Shown: one piece after another, positions 4,792 through 6,374 of the stretch | Numbering within the stretch: position 1 is the stretch's first letter | Layout: the number at the start of each line of letters is the position of its first letter | DNA from: Thermopetrobacter sp. | GTDB taxonomy: Bacteria > Pseudomonadota > Alphaproteobacteria > Rhizobiales > Aestuariivirgaceae | Assembly (NCBI GenBank): GCA_011374735.1 | Contig: DRPD01000320.1 | Coordinates: forward strand, 1-6,374 | Length of the DNA stretch: 6,374 nucleotides | Direction: 5' to 3' | Notes under the pieces: generated by a model | Databases searched by the model: none | What the model saw: the letters and a program-made list of their open reading frames with translations, nothing else | Told to the model about the DNA's origin: nothing | Translations under genes and position numbers: made by a program

Positions 4792-5862
4792 GTGGACACC
4801 GTTTCGACACCCGCCCGTGACAGGCCCGGCCCGGCGCCCGTCTCCCTGAGCTGGCGCGAGCCGCCGGGCATGATCGGCCTGTCGCTGATCAACTTCCTGC
4901 TCGGCCTCATCACCTTCGGCATCTATTATTTCTGGGGCAAGACGGAGGTGCGCCGCCGCCTGTGGAACGCGGTGCGCGTCAACGGCGACCCGCTGGAATA
5001 CACCGGCACCGGCAAGGAGCTGCTGCTGGGGTTTCTTCTCGTCTTCCTGCTGCTGGTGCTGCCGGCCACGTTGTATGTGGTGGCGGGCGTCATCCTGTTC
5101 GGCCCCCAAAGCCCGCTGCTCGACCTGTTCATGCTGCCGCTTTACGTCGCCGGCGCCTATCTGTTCGGCGTCGCCGTGTTCCGGGCCCGCCGCTACCGGC
5201 TCAGGCGCACCCGATGGCGCGGCATCCGCGGCACCATGGAGGGGTCGCCGTGGCGTTTCGGCTGGACATGGCTGATCACCGCCGTCATCGCGCTGCTGAG
5301 CCTGGGGCTGGCCACCCCTTGGCGCAACGTCAAGCTGGCCCGGCGGCTGACCAACGCCAGCCGGTTCGGCACCCGGCGCTTCACGCTCGCCGCCACCGCC
5401 GGGCCGCTGTATGGCCCGTTCCTGCCCTTCTGGTTGAGCGTCGCCATCGCCCTGGTCGGCTTCGGCTACGCCATCTATTCCCTCTTCCTGGGCGACGGCC
5501 CCCTGACCGCCACCGCCACCGCCACGGCGCTGATCGCCGGGCTGCTGAGCATCCCGCTGTTCGTGCGCTACAAGGTGCGCGAGATGAACTACCTCGCCGC
5601 TCACACCACCTTCGGCGACGTGCGCTTCACGCTCAGCGCCCGCACCGGCGGCCTGATCGGCCTGTATGTGGGCAACTGGCTGATCTACGCGCTGTCCTTC
5701 GCCATTCTGACGCCGCTGGTGCAAACCCGGCTGATGCGCTATTTCGTCACCCGGCTGAGCGTGAACGGCACACTGGACGCAGCCGCCATCCGCCCGCCCG
5801 CCGACCGTCTGGAGAAGACCGGCGAAGGGCTGGCCGAAAGCTTCGACATCGATGCGTTTTGA
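4792..5862 (+). CDS. DUF898 (YjgN-type) multi-spanning inner-membrane protein
   Basis: The product is 356 residues from a GTG start. About seven hydrophobic segments are visible: 27-48, 77-103, 109-130, 157-177, 210-233, 239-258 and 286-309. The opening pattern 'NFLLGLITFGIYYFWGKTEVRRR' region (34-56), and the later RYRLRRTRWRGIRGTMEGSPWR region (135-155), are characteristic of DUF898 proteins such as E. coli YjgN. The function of this family is unknown. A basic/aromatic motif ending in a short 'NG' or 'FG' turn recurs after most membrane segments (about 53-72, 131-151, 179-200, 260-283, 311-331), suggesting an internally repeated fold. GTG 4792 was preferred over ATG 4870 because the family segment VSLSWREPPG precedes the latter; the Shine-Dalgarno is weak. 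Its end overlaps the next start by 11 bp, indicating translational coupling with the peptidase-like gene, a known pairing for this family. Confidence 0.85.
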   Translation: MDTVSTPARDRPGPAPVSLSWREPPGMIGLSLINFLLGLITFGIYYFWGKTEVRRRLWNAVRVNGDPLEYTGTGKELLLGFLLVFLLLVLPATLYVVAGVILFGPQSPLLDLFMLPLYVAGAYLFGVAVFRARRYRLRRTRWRGIRGTMEGSPWRFGWTWLITAVIALLSLGLATPWRNVKLARRLTNASRFGTRRFTLAATAGPLYGPFLPFWLSVAIALVGFGYAIYSLFLGDGPLTATATATALIAGLLSIPLFVRYKVREMNYLAAHTTFGDVRFTLSARTGGLIGLYVGNWLIYALSFAILTPLVQTRLMRYFVTRLSVNGTLDAAAIRPPADRLEKTGEGLAESFDIDAF

Positions 5863-6374
5863 AGGCTCTTTCAGCGATGGACGATCCGCCGCCGCCGCGC
5901 CGGTGGACGTGGAACTGGCCGCCGACGGCCTGCGCATTCATTTCCGCGACGGCCGCCCGCCCCTGACGTGGCATTATGCCCGCCTGCGCGCCGCCGACGG
6001 CCTGAAACCGGGTCATGAGGCGCCATTGAGGCAGGAAGGCGACCCCGCCCGCCTGTTCGTGTCCGAAGCCGGGTTCGTCTCCCTGCTGCTGGCCCGCGCG
6101 CCGCACCTGAAGCCGCGCCGCTGGCCCATCGCGCTGGCCATCGTCGCGGTGCTGGCGGTGGCCGTCGCCCTGCCCGTCTGGCTGCTCGGCCGCGCCGATG
6201 TTTCCCCGGCCCGCATGATCGCCGACAGGCTGCCCGAACGGATGCTGAACTCCATCGGTGATTCGCTGATCACCGGCATGACGAAGGGCCGCCTCTGCGC
6301 CGACCCGCGAGGCGAAGCGGCGCTGCGGGCGCTGGTGAAGAGGCTGGCCGATGACGACGCGGCCATCAAGCGGG
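5852..6374 (+). CDS. Probable M48-family membrane metallopeptidase, N-terminal part (3'-partial)
   Basis: The frame is open from ATG 5852 to the window end (174 codons), starting inside the DUF898 gene. Residues 1-88 form a soluble domain beginning MRFEGSFSDGRSAAAAPVDV, with a LTWHYARLR strand at 38-46. A transmembrane helix follows at about 91-112, after a KPRR basic anchor. Then comes an Ala/Leu-rich helical region with LPERMLNSIGDSL (127-139) and CADPRGEAALRALVKRL (149-165). This layout (domain, one helix, 'P...E..lG', 'C.dp.g..AL..L') is what is seen before the peptidase domain in M48 proteins encoded next to DUF898 genes. The zinc-binding HExxH lies beyond the window, so the catalytic assignment is inferred from layout and context. 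Such enzymes act in membrane or envelope protein quality control, but the substrate here is unknown. Confidence 0.7.
   Translation, partial: MRFEGSFSDGRSAAAAPVDVELAADGLRIHFRDGRPPLTWHYARLRAADGLKPGHEAPLRQEGDPARLFVSEAGFVSLLLARAPHLKPRRWPIALAIVAVLAVAVALPVWLLGRADVSPARMIADRLPERMLNSIGDSLITGMTKGRLCADPRGEAALRALVKRLADDDAAIKR

Noticed and set aside
5508..5528. GCCACC microsatellite inside the DUF898 gene
   Set aside because: It is only a few imperfect units coding alternating Thr/Ala in a membrane segment. This is expected from codon bias.
4381..5937. 518-codon open frame on the minus strand
   Set aside because: It is antisense to the Cys-rich and DUF898 genes, has compositionally odd Gln/Gly/Ala runs, no family motif and no plausible start signal.

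Overview
The window is GC-rich, with strong G/C third-position bias. Its protein sequences (an SpeB-type agmatinase, an alphaproteobacterial-looking DXS, a DUF898/M48 pair, a P460-type cytochrome) and the short palindromic intergenic repeats suggest an alphaproteobacterium, plausibly of the Rhodospirillales. This is inferred from protein character only; no rRNA or species marker is present.

Layout: (1) At 1-654 is the 3' part of a cytochrome P460-family gene. Its N-terminal region is a run of NPC/AAK cysteine repeats and it has a C-terminal CxxCH haem site. A strong hairpin terminator follows. (2) At 848-1138 is a small exported Tyr/His/Arg-rich protein with a good ribosome binding site, a perfect 20-bp dyad upstream and its own terminator. 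(3) At 1200-2099 on the minus strand is a complete agmatinase, convergent with the small gene. (4) The 330-bp divergent gap at 2100-2429 holds a candidate promoter for each flanking gene, a tandem 18-bp repeat and a composite palindromic repeat. (5) At 2430-4367 is a complete, stand-alone 1-deoxy-D-xylulose-5-phosphate synthase with some unusual residues. (6) An 82-bp gap contains a bulged hairpin. (7) At 4450-4770 is a small exported protein built from four C-x6-C pairs in a two-fold internal repeat. (8) At 4792-5862 is a DUF898 (YjgN-type) multi-spanning membrane protein. It overlaps by 11 bp a gene that runs off the window (5852-6374) and looks like the N-terminus of a membrane-anchored M48-type peptidase.

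The genes do not form one pathway. Agmatinase (agmatine to putrescine) and DXS (first step of the MEP isoprenoid pathway) are housekeeping metabolic genes that face away from each other. The tightest functional unit is the DUF898/M48 pair, possibly with the Cys-rich exported protein 21 bp upstream. The most unusual material is the set of small or repeat-bearing envelope proteins: the NPC-repeat cytochrome, the His/Arg-rich protein and the C-x6-C protein. No RNA genes, CRISPR arrays, insertion sequences or phage genes were recognised.
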